This document shows positions 18,069 to 26,571 of a DNA stretch of 64,000 nucleotides, piece by piece. Origin of the DNA: SAR86 cluster bacterium AG-422-E19. Lineage in GTDB: Bacteria > Pseudomonadota > Gammaproteobacteria > Magnimaribacterales > AG-339-G14. The position numbers and the translations under genes are program-made. The notes below the pieces were generated by a model. The model searched no databases. It saw only the letters and a list, made by a program, of their open reading frames with translations, and was not told the DNA's origin. The DNA is taken from the NCBI GenBank assembly GCA_003213595.1, contig QCMR01000002.1, forward strand, positions 192,015 through 256,014. Direction: 5' to 3'. Each line of letters starts with the position of its first letter. Positions within the stretch are counted from its first letter, which is position 1.

Positions 18069-18930
18069 ACTCTATTTCCCCAATTCTTAAAATTGCACTT
18101 CTAGATCGAGGATTAGTTGATTTCTCCTCCTCGGATGGTTTAATTTTATTAACGTTTTTCAAGTTAATACCCTCAAAAAAATTCTTGTAATCTTTTTTAA
18201 AAAAGTTTTTAACTATTCTGTCTTCGGCTGAATGGAAGCTTATGACAGCTAAAATGCCCCTGTCTTTTAAAACTTTTATTGCTGAAATTAGGCCTTCCTT
18301 TAATTCCTCAAATTCATTATTAATTAAGATTCTTATGCCTCTAAAAATATTTGTGGCTGGATGTTTTTTTTGGAAACCTTTTGGTTTGAAAAGCTCTGCC
18401 AGATTTTTAGTTGAAGAAATATTTGTATCTTTCCTTGCTTGGATGATTTTTTTTGCAAACTGTCTAGATTTTCTTTCCTCTCCAAGAAAGTAAAAAACTT
18501 CTGCAAGTTCTTTTTCTGATGCGCTATTTATCCATTCTTTAGCAGACATTCCAGAACTATTATCAAATCTCATATCCAGTTCTCCCTCACGCATAAAGCT
18601 AAAGCCCCTTTCAGGCTTATCTAATTGAAGGGACGAGACTCCTAAGTCAAAAAGAACACCATTCATAGTATTTTTTGAAAATAAGCTCGAGATATTTGAA
18701 AAAGTTGATATTTGGAAATTAAATCTCTCATCCTTGATTAGATTCGCATAATGTTTGACCTCTTTATCTTTATCAATTGAATAAAGACTGCCATCCGAAT
18801 TAAGATTTTCTAGAATTTTTTTTGAGTGCCCTCCTAAACCAAAGGTGCAGTCAAGGTATGAACCGCTTTTATCATAAATGAGATTGTTTAATGTCTCTTT
18901 CAATAAAACTGGTTCATGAGAATAATTCAA
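18058..18930 (-). CDS. rsmH: 16S rRNA (cytosine1402-N4)-methyltransferase
   Basis: SAM-dependent methyltransferase (formerly MraW) that modifies C1402 at the ribosomal P site. The 290-aa protein starts NYSHEPVLLKET, has the SAM motif LDCTFGLGGHSK (about 22-33), FDLGVSSLQLD and RGFSFMREGELDMRFD. ISFHSAEDRIVKNFF and the terminal NPRSRSAILR motif are also present. The TTG start at 18930 overlaps the mraZ stop as TTGA; no ATG is available nearby. Confidence 0.97.
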   Translation of the reverse strand: MNYSHEPVLLKETLNNLIYDKSGSYLDCTFGLGGHSKKILENLNSDGSLYSIDKDKEVKHYANLIKDERFNFQISTFSNISSLFSKNTMNGVLFDLGVSSLQLDKPERGFSFMREGELDMRFDNSSGMSAKEWINSASEKELAEVFYFLGEERKSRQFAKKIIQARKDTNISSTKNLAELFKPKGFQKKHPATNIFRGIRILINNEFEELKEGLISAIKVLKDRGILAVISFHSAEDRIVKNFFKKDYKNFFEGINLKNVNKIKPSEEEKSTNPRSRSAILRIGEIEYVS

Positions 18931-19403
18931 AACGGGATCTCCTGAACTTCACTTGGAAGTTCAATTTCCAGTCTTTCGCCTTTTACGTTTTTCCCTTCTT
19001 CTTTGAGTTTCCAGTTTTTTTCACTCCATAGTTCTAATTTTTGACCCATACCAATGAGTACAACTTTAGTTTTTTCTTTAATTTGACTGTAATTTCTTAG
19101 GGACTGAGGAATAAGAAGGGTCATTCTTTCAGAGACTTCAAAATCAATAGCATGAGCATTTCCAAGGAAATTCCACTGTAAAGATCTAATTTTTGGATTT
19201 AGGCCAGATAGATTTTCAAAGGCATCAGAAATTTTCTTCCACAATGCTCCTGGATAAATCAAGAGTGAAGGATATTGAGGATCTCGAGTGATAATAATCG
19301 ACCCTGAAGCCATTTCCTTCAACAAGTCTTTGTATCTTGCAGGTATAACAATTCTTCCCTTTGTATCCAAGGAAAGACTGCTAAACCCATAAAGTCCAGC
19401 CAT
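18927..19403 (-). CDS. mraZ: Transcriptional regulator MraZ
   Basis: AbrB-fold DNA-binding protein with two SpoVT/AbrB-like halves, the first gene of the division and cell-wall cluster. The 158-aa length is normal. Each half has the conserved DxKGRI-type turn: SLDTKGRIVIPARYKDLL (about 12-29) and MTLLIPQSLRNYSQI (about 93-107). It represses its own operon in other bacteria by binding tandem boxes; a matching array is directly upstream. ATG start. Confidence 0.97.
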   Translation of the reverse strand: MAGLYGFSSLSLDTKGRIVIPARYKDLLKEMASGSIIITRDPQYPSLLIYPGALWKKISDAFENLSGLNPKIRSLQWNFLGNAHAIDFEVSERMTLLIPQSLRNYSQIKEKTKVVLIGMGQKLELWSEKNWKLKEEGKNVKGERLEIELPSEVQEIPF

Positions 19404-19529
19404 AGAGTAGTCCCAAAAAGTTACACTAATGTATACTTTTGCACACTTTTACACACTTTTTAGGGATTGTAAATATATTAAAACTCTAAAAAAACAGATT
19501 TTTACGATGTAATATAGGCTGCTAAATTG
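19404..19529 (-). promoter_or_regulatory. mraZ upstream region
   Basis: This 126-bp non-coding stretch separates the rnpB 3' end from mraZ. It holds the four tandem boxes and AT-rich DNA. A weak A5-loop-T7 stem near 19488-19506 could end rnpB transcription on the minus strand. I cannot pick a convincing -35/-10 pair; it probably overlaps the boxes. Confidence 0.5.
19421..19460 (-). promoter_or_regulatory. Candidate MraZ operator: four 10-bp tandem boxes
   Basis: On the minus strand, moving toward mraZ, the boxes read AAAAGTGTGT, AAAAGTGTGC, AAAAGTATAC and ATTAGTGTAA, spaced exactly 10 bp, starting 18 bp upstream of the mraZ ATG. MraZ of other bacteria binds short direct repeats of this spacing (TGGG-type in E. 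coli, AAAGTG-type in Mollicutes). Binding here is an inference from position, periodicity and similarity. Confidence 0.72.
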
Positions 19530-19867
19530 GATTGAGCTGACTCATAAGCCGGGTTCTGTTTGAAGTAATCATTCATCTCGAACTCATGTCGCCATGAATT
19601 TCTAGCGGCCTACCCAGATTCAATGCGGAAAACATTATAAAATCTCTATTTGGCCTTGCTCCAAGTGGGGTTTACCTAGCTGTTCTTTGTTACCAAAAAA
19701 CACGGTGAGCTCTTACCTCACCTTTTCAACCTTACCCTATGGCGGTTTATTTTCTGTTGCACTTTCCATAGTAAGCTTTAAAAACTTACCTCCAGGAGTT
19801 ACCTGGCACTTTTTCCTATGGAGCCCGGACTTTCCTCTGCAATGCAGCGATTACTCGGTCAGCTCGC
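19530..19867 (-). ncRNA. rnpB: RNase P RNA (class A)
   Basis: The catalytic RNA that matures tRNA 5' ends. Minus strand begins about 19866 with GAGCTGACCGAGTAATCGC and then the universal GAGGAAAGTCCGGGCTCC (19818-19836). It continues with GCCAGGTAACTCCTGG-like P10/P11 sequence and ends with the conserved 3' part, CAGAACCCGGCTTATGAG near 19543-19562. Total about 338 nt, a little shorter than E. coli (377). Ends are approximate. The order rsmI-rnpB-mraZ is found in other Gammaproteobacteria such as Pseudomonas. Confidence 0.95.
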
Positions 19868-19878
19868 AAGAATTATAC

Positions 19879-20703
19879 TTATTCTTTATATTTATTGTAA
19901 ATTTCTTTTGAGCTTTGTTTTGAAATTTTAGAAAAAACCTTTGAAAATTGTTTCAAGGAAAGATCATTTGATAATGCTGAATACAAATAATCCAATTTTT
20001 TGTCAAATTCATCATCTCTCTTATCAGATCCTTCTAAAACAATAACAATTTCTCCTCTATTAAGATTCAAATCTACATCTGCAATGTGGTTCAACTCCTC
20101 AATTGTGCCTCTTAAAATTGTCTCATGCATTTTAGTCATTTCACGAGCAATACTTATTCTTCTATTTTCACCAAGAACATCTCTCATGACTTTTAAAGTT
20201 TTTTTGATTCTGTAAGGGGATTCAAAGAAAACAATTGTCTTTGTTTCATAATTGCATTTTGAAAGCAGTGATTTTAACTCGCTAAATTTTTTTGGTAAAA
20301 AGCCTTCGAAAATAAACTTATTATTTTTAAATCCTGAAGTAATTAATCCCGAAATTACTGAAGAAGGACCTGGAATACTTTCAACTTTAATTTTCTCGCT
20401 GATGACTTGTGAAACTAATTCATGACCCGGATCTGAGACTAGAGGTGTTCCAGCATCTGAGATCAAAGAAATGGTTTTACCGTCTTTTAGATGTTTTATT
20501 ATCGAGGAAATTTTTTTCTGAGATGAAAAGTCATTATAAGAAACCAACTTGCTAGCAATTTTGTGCGCTACAAAAAGTTTTTTTGAATTTCTTGTATCCT
20601 CTGCAAGAACAATGCTCGACTCATTAAGAATTCGAATTGCTCTTAAAGTTATATCCTCTAAGTTACCAATTGGTGTAGCAACTAAATATAATGTTCCTGT
20701 CAT
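19879..20703 (-). CDS. rsmI: 16S rRNA (cytidine1402-2'-O)-methyltransferase
   Basis: Tetrapyrrole-methylase-fold enzyme (274 aa) that adds the 2'-O-methyl to C1402, the same nucleotide modified by RsmH. The start GTLYLVATPIGNLEDITLRA (about 3-22) is diagnostic. LAEDTRNSKKLF (about 33-44), SDAGTPLVSDPG and IPGPSSVISGL follow. It lies 12 bp before rnpB. Its ATG overlaps the divergent lpoA ATG within CATG at 20701-20704. Confidence 0.97.
   Translation of the reverse strand: MTGTLYLVATPIGNLEDITLRAIRILNESSIVLAEDTRNSKKLFVAHKIASKLVSYNDFSSQKKISSIIKHLKDGKTISLISDAGTPLVSDPGHELVSQVISEKIKVESIPGPSSVISGLITSGFKNNKFIFEGFLPKKFSELKSLLSKCNYETKTIVFFESPYRIKKTLKVMRDVLGENRRISIAREMTKMHETILRGTIEELNHIADVDLNLNRGEIVIVLEGSDKRDDEFDKKLDYLYSALSNDLSLKQFSKVFSKISKQSSKEIYNKYKE
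20663..20692 (+). promoter_or_regulatory. Candidate lpoA promoter inside rsmI
   Basis: TTACCA (20663-20668), an 18-bp spacer, then a perfect TATAAT (20687-20692) that ends 9 nt before the lpoA ATG. Transcription would start about 3 nt before or at the start codon. AT-rich DNA gives TATAAT by chance, so confidence is moderate. Confidence 0.45.
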
Positions 20704-21763
20704 GTTTAAAAAAATAATCTCTTATGTTGTCTTAGTTTTCATCCTAACTTGCTGTACTTTATCTAGCAATGAATACTCAAAAAAAGAAGATGAAATTGAT
20801 GAGTTTAAAAGTAAAGATCTCGTTTTGAGTTCTTCTCGATTAAACTCAAACATAGACATTGTTTTTTTTGAAGACAAAACCGCTTTTCAGAAATCCTTTT
20901 TAGAAGGAATAAAGAATGGTTTCTTTATTTTAAGGGAAGGTCAGAAAAGAAATTCTCAAATCAACTTTATAGATTTTTCCAAAGAAAAATCTCTTGATTG
21001 CTCAAAAATATTAACCAAGACAAAAAAAATAATTTTCCTCAACAGTAACTTGGTAGATGTTTTGAATAATTGTAATTTAAAAAATAACAACAATATTTTG
21101 GTTATCGTCGGATTAAAAGAAAAAGTTAAATTAAATCTCAATTTCATTGATCCTTTCTATGACTATGTTGACTATCTTTACAGTTCGGATCCTGAGATTC
21201 TTCGAGAAGAATCAGTGGTTTTGACTGACAGAGAATTAAAAGCAGAAAATTATTTTTTAATCGAAAAGCAATCAAACATTGAAAATAGAATTTCAAACCT
21301 TTTCGAGATTAATAAAAGTTCAAACAGAAAAAGGGAGTTAGAAAGAATAACTCAAAACAGAATTTATCAAACGCCAAGATTCAGGAAAGATGTAAAAAAA
21401 ATTATCATTAATACAAAAGAAGTTACGGCTGAAAGAATCATCCCTGCAATTAATTTCAACCTAATTTTTGAACCTGAAATTTATATCCTACCCGGGCAAC
21501 TTGATTTATGGAGATTTTCAAAAAAGGAATTTAATTCTAATTTAAAAGGCTTAGAACACCCTATCTTTTTGAACAATAACTTTTTATTTGATAATGAGTT
21601 TTCAAAGAAACAAATTCAAGAAAAGCTTTTTTACGCTTTAGGATTTGATTCGCTATTGTTTTTAGGCAGAGGTATCACCACTAGGTTTAAGGGGCTGTTA
21701 GGCGAATATACAAAAGATGAAAATAGAATTTTTATCACGCCAGAAAAAATTGGCTTTCAATAA
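20702..21763 (+). CDS. lpoA: LpoA-like lipoprotein activator of PBP1a, short form
   Basis: The 353-aa protein has an N-terminal signal (FKKIISYVVLVFILTCCTLSS) with a cysteine at about 17-18, consistent with a lipoprotein although the lipobox is not canonical. The remainder resembles the LppC/LpoA C-terminal domain; the clearest part is the end, FYALGFDSLLFLGRG then FKGLLGEYTKDENRIF, like the LpoA ALG(F/I)DA and GLTG(x)L(S/T)LD segments. E. coli LpoA is 678 aa, so the N-terminal TPR-like domain is missing. An in-frame ATG at 20549 is rejected because it lies deep in rsmI. The rsmI/lpoA divergent pairing is conserved. Confidence 0.65.
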   Translation: MFKKIISYVVLVFILTCCTLSSNEYSKKEDEIDEFKSKDLVLSSSRLNSNIDIVFFEDKTAFQKSFLEGIKNGFFILREGQKRNSQINFIDFSKEKSLDCSKILTKTKKIIFLNSNLVDVLNNCNLKNNNNILVIVGLKEKVKLNLNFIDPFYDYVDYLYSSDPEILREESVVLTDRELKAENYFLIEKQSNIENRISNLFEINKSSNRKRELERITQNRIYQTPRFRKDVKKIIINTKEVTAERIIPAINFNLIFEPEIYILPGQLDLWRFSKKEFNSNLKGLEHPIFLNNNFLFDNEFSKKQIQEKLFYALGFDSLLFLGRGITTRFKGLLGEYTKDENRIFITPEKIGFQ

Positions 21764-21765
21764 AG

Positions 21766-22398
21766 CTAAAGTAATTCTATTTCTAATGAAGTAAAACTTT
21801 CTTTGACGCTGGGTAAGTCTTGCATCCTTTCAACATAATCAAAAAGAGGTTTTGATGCTTTATTGTTAGGAATTTTAATTTGATGATGGTCAAGTCTCAA
21901 AAGAATTGGAATGATTACAGCATCTAAGACTGAAAACTCATCGTTTCTGAAGAATTTTTTATTGTCAAACATCGCCAAAGAGTTTGAAATATTTTTTTGT
22001 AAGTCGTTTCTTGCCTTTGTAATTTGTGGTTTTGAAGAATTTGAATTTTCAAGGATATCTAAATTTTCAGCCCAGTCCTTTTCAATTCTTTGAAGGATTA
22101 ATCTAAATTGAGCTCTAGAAACTGGGTAAACAGGTAAAAGAGGTGGATGAGGAAATCTTTCATCAAGATATTCAACAATCAAACCAGAGTGATACAAAGA
22201 GAGTTCTCTGTCAACTAAAAGAGGCAAATGACCATCAGGGTTTATCTCTAAAATTTCTTTTGGAAGATCATCTTTACTGAGCACCTCCAAATTGCATGTT
22301 ATTCCTTTCTCAGCAATTACAATCCTAACTTTCTGAGATCTATGTCCAATATCATCATGGAACAAAACCATAGCAGACCTGTTGCTTAGAAGACTCAT
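21766..22398 (-). CDS. sspA: Stringent starvation protein A
   Basis: Glutathione-S-transferase-fold protein that binds RNA polymerase in E. coli. The 210-aa protein has a thioredoxin-like N-terminal half (VLFHDDIGHRSQKVRIVIAEKG, about 11-32; NPDGHLPLLVDRELSLYHS, about 53-71) and a helical C-terminal half. The active-site Ser/Cys of true GSTs is not evident. It sits downstream of petC as in many Gammaproteobacteria. sspB, its usual partner, is absent; the gene ends 2 bp from the lpoA stop. Confidence 0.93.
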   Translation of the reverse strand: MSLLSNRSAMVLFHDDIGHRSQKVRIVIAEKGITCNLEVLSKDDLPKEILEINPDGHLPLLVDRELSLYHSGLIVEYLDERFPHPPLLPVYPVSRAQFRLILQRIEKDWAENLDILENSNSSKPQITKARNDLQKNISNSLAMFDNKKFFRNDEFSVLDAVIIPILLRLDHHQIKIPNNKASKPLFDYVERMQDLPSVKESFTSLEIELL

Positions 22399-22402
22399 AA
22401 AA

Positions 22403-23065
22403 CTATTTTAAATCTTTTTTAAATTCTCTATATGTCATATAAGCAAAAGCAGTGAAAATTATCAAAAAAAGTAGCACATAAGTCCCAATTCTTTTGCGTT
22501 GCTCTGCAGAGGGATCTGCCACATATGTCATGAAGTTGGTTAAATCATATATAACTTGATCATATTGGCTTTCGGAAAGATTATTTTGCATGTCTTCTAA
22601 AACGTGCGGCATATTTACATTTTGATAAACCCTGTTGTTTACTCCGTAAGGTCTAGATGAGTCAGGATAATAATTTCTTAAGTAAGTATATATCCAATCA
22701 GGCCTTCTCAATCTGGCCTCTAAAGTGAGATCAGGAGGATAAGCCCCAAGCCAATTTATTGCATCTTCTTTAGTCAAACTTATCTCCATAAGTTCCCCTA
22801 TTTTTGAACCATCAAAAATTAAATTATTCTCATACATTTCCAAAGGAATAAGTAAATCTTCGGCAACCCTTTTGTATCTAGAATACTTAAGGGAGTGACA
22901 GCCGTAGCAATAATTCATGTAAGTAGATAATCCTCTTTGCAAAGAAGCTTTATCTGAAACATCTGCTTCGAAGTAATCACACTCCATAGAACCGCATCGG
23001 TATTCTCCTGCAGAAAAGATAAACAAAGACGAGGTTATGATTGTGAGATAAAAAAGGATTTTCAA
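22403..23065 (-). CDS. petC: Cytochrome c1 of the bc1 complex
   Basis: The 220-aa protein has a signal segment ([19 protein letters not shown]), the heme c motif CYGCH with SLKYSRY directly after, an axial-ligand region around [10 protein letters not shown], and a C-terminal anchor helix ([19 protein letters not shown]). An open frame extends 36 bp into petB. I prefer the TTG at 23065, which overlaps the petB stop as TTGA and starts right before the signal segment. Confidence 0.94.
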   Translation of the reverse strand: MKILFYLTIITSSLFIFSAGEYRCGSMECDYFEADVSDKASLQRGLSTYMNYCYGCHSLKYSRYKRVAEDLLIPLEMYENNLIFDGSKIGELMEISLTKEDAINWLGAYPPDLTLEARLRRPDWIYTYLRNYYPDSSRPYGVNNRVYQNVNMPHVLEDMQNNLSESQYDQVIYDLTNFMTYVADPSAEQRKRIGTYVLLFLIIFTAFAYMTYREFKKDLK

Positions 23066-24318
23066 GCTGTATCTCCAACACGCTCTGGGACAGGTTTGCA
23101 TTTCTCAAATCTCGTATAAAAAGGCATCAAGAGAAAATAGGCGAAATAAAGAAAAGTAAAAACTTTAGCAAGCATATTCTTAGTCTCTGTAGGAGGGACA
23201 GATCCGAGATATGCTAAAACGAAGAAACTAATCACAAAACCAGCTAGAAAAACTTTACTGAAGATACCTTTATACTTAATTGATTTGACTGGGCTTCTAT
23301 CTAGCCAAGGTAAAGCTGCAAAAATTGCAATTCCTGCAGCCATGACTACAAATCCCAGAAATTTAGCGGTTAATCCAAATAGAGGGAAATCTATTGCTCT
23401 AAGCATTGCGTAAAACGGAGTGTAGTACCAAGATGGAACAATATGAGCTGGAGTAGATAGTGGATTAGCTGGCTCATAGTTAACGTACTCGATGATATAT
23501 CCTCCCCCTTCTGGAAAGAAGAATATCACTGTGCAAAAAATTAATAAAAACACTCCCAATGCATAAAAATCGTGAGTTATATCATATGGAAAGAAAGGTT
23601 TGGCATCCAATGGAACTCCATCCTGATCTGTATGTTTTTTAACATCTATGCCGTCTGGATTATTAGAGCCAATTTCATGAAGAGCTAAAATGTGAAAGAA
23701 AACAACCGCAATAATTAAAATAGGTAATAAAACTACATGAAATGCAAAAAGTCTCGATAAAGTTATCCCTGAGACTATGTAATCACCTCTGATCCAAATA
23801 GCAAGATCTTCTCCAAAGTAAGGAATAGAACCCACTAGAGAAATAATTACTTGTGCCGCCCAAAATGACATTTGTCCCCAGGGAAGGACATAGCCTGTAA
23901 AACCTTCTGCGCATAGAAGGACATAGACAAACCATCCACCAACCCAAATTAATTCTCGTGGCTTTTGATATGAACCATACATCATGCCTCTAAACATATG
24001 CAGATAAATCAATGCAAAAAATGCTGATGCGCCGCCGGCATGCATGTATCTGATAAGCCAGCCATAATCTACATCCCGCATAATGTATTCAATTGAAGAA
24101 AATGCACCTTCTGCTGTATTGGTATAATTCATCATCAACCACAAACCGGTTAGAATCTGCATTACCAAAACAATCAATAAAAGAAAGCCGAATAAATACC
24201 AAATATTTATGTTGGAAGGAGAATAATATTTAGAAAGATGCCTTTCGAAAAGGTCGATTACGGGAAACCTTTTATCTACCCAATCTAGGCTTTTTTTTCC
24301 AATAGTGTTTTCGCTCAT
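23062..24318 (-). CDS. petB: Cytochrome b of the bc1 complex
   Basis: Integral membrane subunit carrying the two b hemes and the quinone sites. The 418-aa protein shows heme ligand regions [21 protein letters not shown] and [18 protein letters not shown]. The Qo-site motif is PEGGG here instead of PEWY, but [11 protein letters not shown] follows. [14 protein letters not shown] is typical. The ATG overlaps the petA stop as TAATG. Confidence 0.97.
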   Translation of the reverse strand: MSENTIGKKSLDWVDKRFPVIDLFERHLSKYYSPSNINIWYLFGFLLLIVLVMQILTGLWLMMNYTNTAEGAFSSIEYIMRDVDYGWLIRYMHAGGASAFFALIYLHMFRGMMYGSYQKPRELIWVGGWFVYVLLCAEGFTGYVLPWGQMSFWAAQVIISLVGSIPYFGEDLAIWIRGDYIVSGITLSRLFAFHVVLLPILIIAVVFFHILALHEIGSNNPDGIDVKKHTDQDGVPLDAKPFFPYDITHDFYALGVFLLIFCTVIFFFPEGGGYIIEYVNYEPANPLSTPAHIVPSWYYTPFYAMLRAIDFPLFGLTAKFLGFVVMAAGIAIFAALPWLDRSPVKSIKYKGIFSKVFLAGFVISFFVLAYLGSVPPTETKNMLAKVFTFLYFAYFLLMPFYTRFEKCKPVPERVGDTA

Positions 24319-24911
24319 TAACTTACTCCGTCTGAACCGATAACCAATAAATTATCTTTTTCAAAAAAATGTGGAGGCACAACTAAATTCGTAGGAGCTG
24401 GAACGTTTGCATAAACTCTTCCGACCAAATCAAATTTCGAACCATGACAAGGACAAAAAAATCCTCCCTGCCAATTTGAATCAAAATCCTCTGGCTTTGC
24501 TTCTGGGTAATACTTTGGAGCGCAGCCCAAATGGGTACAAACTCCGGTCAAAACTGCAATTCCTTTTTTTCTAGACCTTATCTCATTTTTTGCATATTCC
24601 GGTTGAGAAGGATCATCCATATCAGGGTCAGCTAGTCTTTCAAGATTTTTCGTTATGAAATTTGTATTTTCTTCTGGAATATTTACCACGAAAACAGGCC
24701 TTCCTCTCCATTCAACAGTCATCATTTCTCCAGGAAGTAACTTTGAAACATCAACTTTAACAGGCGCACCTGCTGCCTCAGCTTTAGCACTAGGTTTAAA
24801 GGCACTAACAAATGGTATCGCCGTAAAAAATGCCCCTATAATTCCCAGGAATGAAGTTGTATATGTGAGAAATTTCCTTCTACCAGGATTAGGAGGACTT
24901 TTGGGTTGCAT
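24318..24911 (-). CDS. petA: Rieske iron-sulfur subunit of the bc1 complex
   Basis: The 197-aa protein has a Tat-type signal with twin arginine ([14 protein letters not shown], about 10-23) and a membrane anchor. The 2Fe-2S ligands lie in [10 protein letters not shown] and CPCHGSKFD, followed by [13 protein letters not shown]. It lies after rpsI with few bases between. The gene order rplM-rpsI-petA-petB-petC is common in Gammaproteobacteria. Confidence 0.98.
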   Translation of the reverse strand: MQPKSPPNPGRRKFLTYTTSFLGIIGAFFTAIPFVSAFKPSAKAEAAGAPVKVDVSKLLPGEMMTVEWRGRPVFVVNIPEENTNFITKNLERLADPDMDDPSQPEYAKNEIRSRKKGIAVLTGVCTHLGCAPKYYPEAKPEDFDSNWQGGFFCPCHGSKFDLVGRVYANVPAPTNLVVPPHFFEKDNLLVIGSDGVS

Positions 24912-24914
24912 ATT

Positions 24915-25304
24915 TTATCTTTTGCTGAATTGAGGCGCTTTTCTTGCTTTTCTTAATCCAACTTTTTTTCTTTCCACTTTTCTTGAATCTCTTGTTAAAT
25001 AGCCTGCGGATTTTAATGCTCCTCTGAATTCACTATTCTTTTTTTCCAGCGCTCTTGAAATACCATGTCTTATGGCGCCAGCTTGGCCAAAGGAACCTCC
25101 ACCAGAAACTTTAATTTTGAGATCAAATTTCTGATCACAATCTAAAAGCTTCAATGGCTGTTTGACCAATATTTTAGCTACTTCTCTTCCGAAGTATTCT
25201 TCTAAAGGTAGATCATTTATTAATATGTTTCCAGAGCCTTCATATAGGTAAACTCTAGCAGTTGCGCTTTTTCGTCTTCCTGTTGCATATATTGCTTCTG
25301 ACAT
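24915..25304 (-). CDS. rpsI: 30S ribosomal protein S9
   Basis: The 129-aa protein starts [19 protein letters not shown] and ends in the universal [17 protein letters not shown], whose C-terminal arginine contacts P-site tRNA. A longer frame runs 36 bp upstream into rplM but the ATG at 25304, 4 bp after the rplM stop, matches the family start. Confidence 0.98.
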   Translation of the reverse strand: MSEAIYATGRRKSATARVYLYEGSGNILINDLPLEEYFGREVAKILVKQPLKLLDCDQKFDLKIKVSGGGSFGQAGAIRHGISRALEKKNSEFRGALKSAGYLTRDSRKVERKKVGLRKARKAPQFSKR

Positions 25305-25308
25305 ATTA

Positions 25309-25737
25309 CTAAATAGATAATTCCTTAGGTTGCTGTCCAATGTGAGGATGAACTGAACCAGAATAAACCTTTAACTTTTTAATGATCTGATTAGCAAGTT
25401 TGTTTTTAGGAAGCATTCCTTTAACAGCTTTTTCAATTATTTTTTCAGGAGAATCTTCTTGCATCTTTTCAAAAGATTTTGTCTTTAGTCCTCCAGGATA
25501 GCCGGTGTGATGATAATAGTTTTTTTGAGAAAATTTATTACCAGTTACCTTAACTTTTTCAGCATTAACAACAACTACAAAGTCACCTAAGTCAGCATTT
25601 GGGGAATACTGGGCTTTGTTTTTACCCGAGAGAATTGTTGCAATTTTTACAGCCAATCTGCCTAAAACTTTGTCCTCAGCATCAACAAGATGCCAATTTT
25701 TTTCGACATTTCCGCTCTTATAACTCTTAGTTTCCAT
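25309..25737 (-). CDS. rplM: 50S ribosomal protein L13
   Basis: An early assembly protein of the 50S subunit. The 142-aa length is normal. Visible: [25 protein letters not shown] (about 16-40), [18 protein letters not shown], and the tail region [18 protein letters not shown]. The upstream 57-bp gap is shared with the divergent degS-like gene. Confidence 0.98.
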   Translation of the reverse strand: METKSYKSGNVEKNWHLVDAEDKVLGRLAVKIATILSGKNKAQYSPNADLGDFVVVVNAEKVKVTGNKFSQKNYYHHTGYPGGLKTKSFEKMQEDSPEKIIEKAVKGMLPKNKLANQIIKKLKVYSGSVHPHIGQQPKELSI

Positions 25738-25777
25738 AAATAAGTTTTGAAAGGCGAGAATGATAACTCAGAGAGGT

Positions 25778-25783
25778 TATAAT
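25778..25783 (+). promoter_or_regulatory. Candidate -10 element of the degS-like gene
   Basis: A perfect TATAAT ends 11 nt before the ATG at 25795, so the transcript leader would be about 5 nt. No good -35 is seen at 16-18 bp upstream. Confidence 0.35.
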
Positions 25784-25794
25784 TGCTATTACCA

Positions 25795-26568
25795 ATGGTT
25801 AAAAAAAGTTATTTTGTCATATCTTTATGGATAGTTTTAGGCACCCTTTCTGCTTTAGTTTTTTCTAGTTTTTTTGGCAAAACTGATATCTATATCCCTA
25901 TCTATCATGATATTTCGAATGTACTCGAAAGAACTTCCCCTTCGGTTGTAAATATTTGGACAATAAAAAAATGGAAGGCATGGCAAGAACAATCTAATGA
26001 ATTTGGTTTTAAGTTCAACAGACGAGTTGTAAAAACCGGACTTTTTCCTAATGGATCGGGAGTTGTTATTGAAAAAGGTCTAATAGTTACAAACTTTCAC
26101 GTTATTAGTGATGCTTTTAATCAAAATCAAGAATTAATAGTAGAGAATCATTTAGGGAAAACAGTTAAAACCCAAATTTTAGGATTTGATTTAGAAGCAG
26201 ATATTGCAGTTTTAGGAATTATAGATTCGATTGATCTAAAGCCCTTTAAAATAAGAAAAAACATAGATCAGGTCAAAGTTGGAGAGTCTGTAATTGCAAT
26301 TGGTAATCCTCAAGGATTAGGGCAATCATTCAGTAAGGGTATTGTAAGCGCCATAAACAGAACTTTCCAAGATAAAAAAGGAAATTTTATCCAAACTGAT
26401 GCATCAATAAATCCAGGAAACTCTGGCGGAGCATTAATTGACGATAAAGGAAGATTACTAGGCGTGGTAAATGTTATAAGGTCTACTTCAGGAGGAAATC
26501 AGGGGTTAAATTTTGCTATTCCTGTCGATACAGTAATTGAAGTCTTCAATTCAATTGTAGATAAATAA
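25795..26568 (+). CDS. DegS-like periplasmic serine protease without PDZ domain
   Basis: The 257-aa protein has an N-terminal membrane anchor (about 5-26) and a trypsin-like HtrA domain. The catalytic triad is visible: His in TNFHVISD, Asp in EADIAVLG, Ser in INPGNSGGALI. It ends at AIPVDTVIEVFNSIVDK, where HtrA proteins would continue into PDZ (E. coli DegS 355 aa). A TTG 12 bp upstream is possible but the ATG is preferred. AlgW/DegS in Pseudomonas lies in the same neighbourhood (hisD-hisC-algW), supporting orthology, though PDZ loss makes its signal sensing unclear. Confidence 0.85.
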   Translation: MVKKSYFVISLWIVLGTLSALVFSSFFGKTDIYIPIYHDISNVLERTSPSVVNIWTIKKWKAWQEQSNEFGFKFNRRVVKTGLFPNGSGVVIEKGLIVTNFHVISDAFNQNQELIVENHLGKTVKTQILGFDLEADIAVLGIIDSIDLKPFKIRKNIDQVKVGESVIAIGNPQGLGQSFSKGIVSAINRTFQDKKGNFIQTDASINPGNSGGALIDDKGRLLGVVNVIRSTSGGNQGLNFAIPVDTVIEVFNSIVDK

Positions 26569-26571
26569 TTT

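Noticed and set aside
19488..19506. Intrinsic terminator after rnpB
   Set aside because: Only an A5/T5 stem with a 4-nt loop; too weak to list as a terminator, mentioned only within the upstream region entry.
20549..20701. N-terminal extension of the lpoA frame
   Set aside because: It is entirely antisense to the well-conserved N-terminal part of rsmI and would place about 50 residues before the signal peptide.
23066..23101. Upstream extension of petC
   Set aside because: It lies in the petB coding end and puts non-hydrophobic residues before the signal segment; the TTG at 23065 is better.
23062..24318. Qo-site motif PEWY missing in cytochrome b, suggesting a defective enzyme
   Set aside because: The sequence around PEGGG/EYV and [11 protein letters not shown] is conserved enough, and PEWY variation or my misalignment in an inserted loop is likelier than loss of function, since petA and petC are intact.
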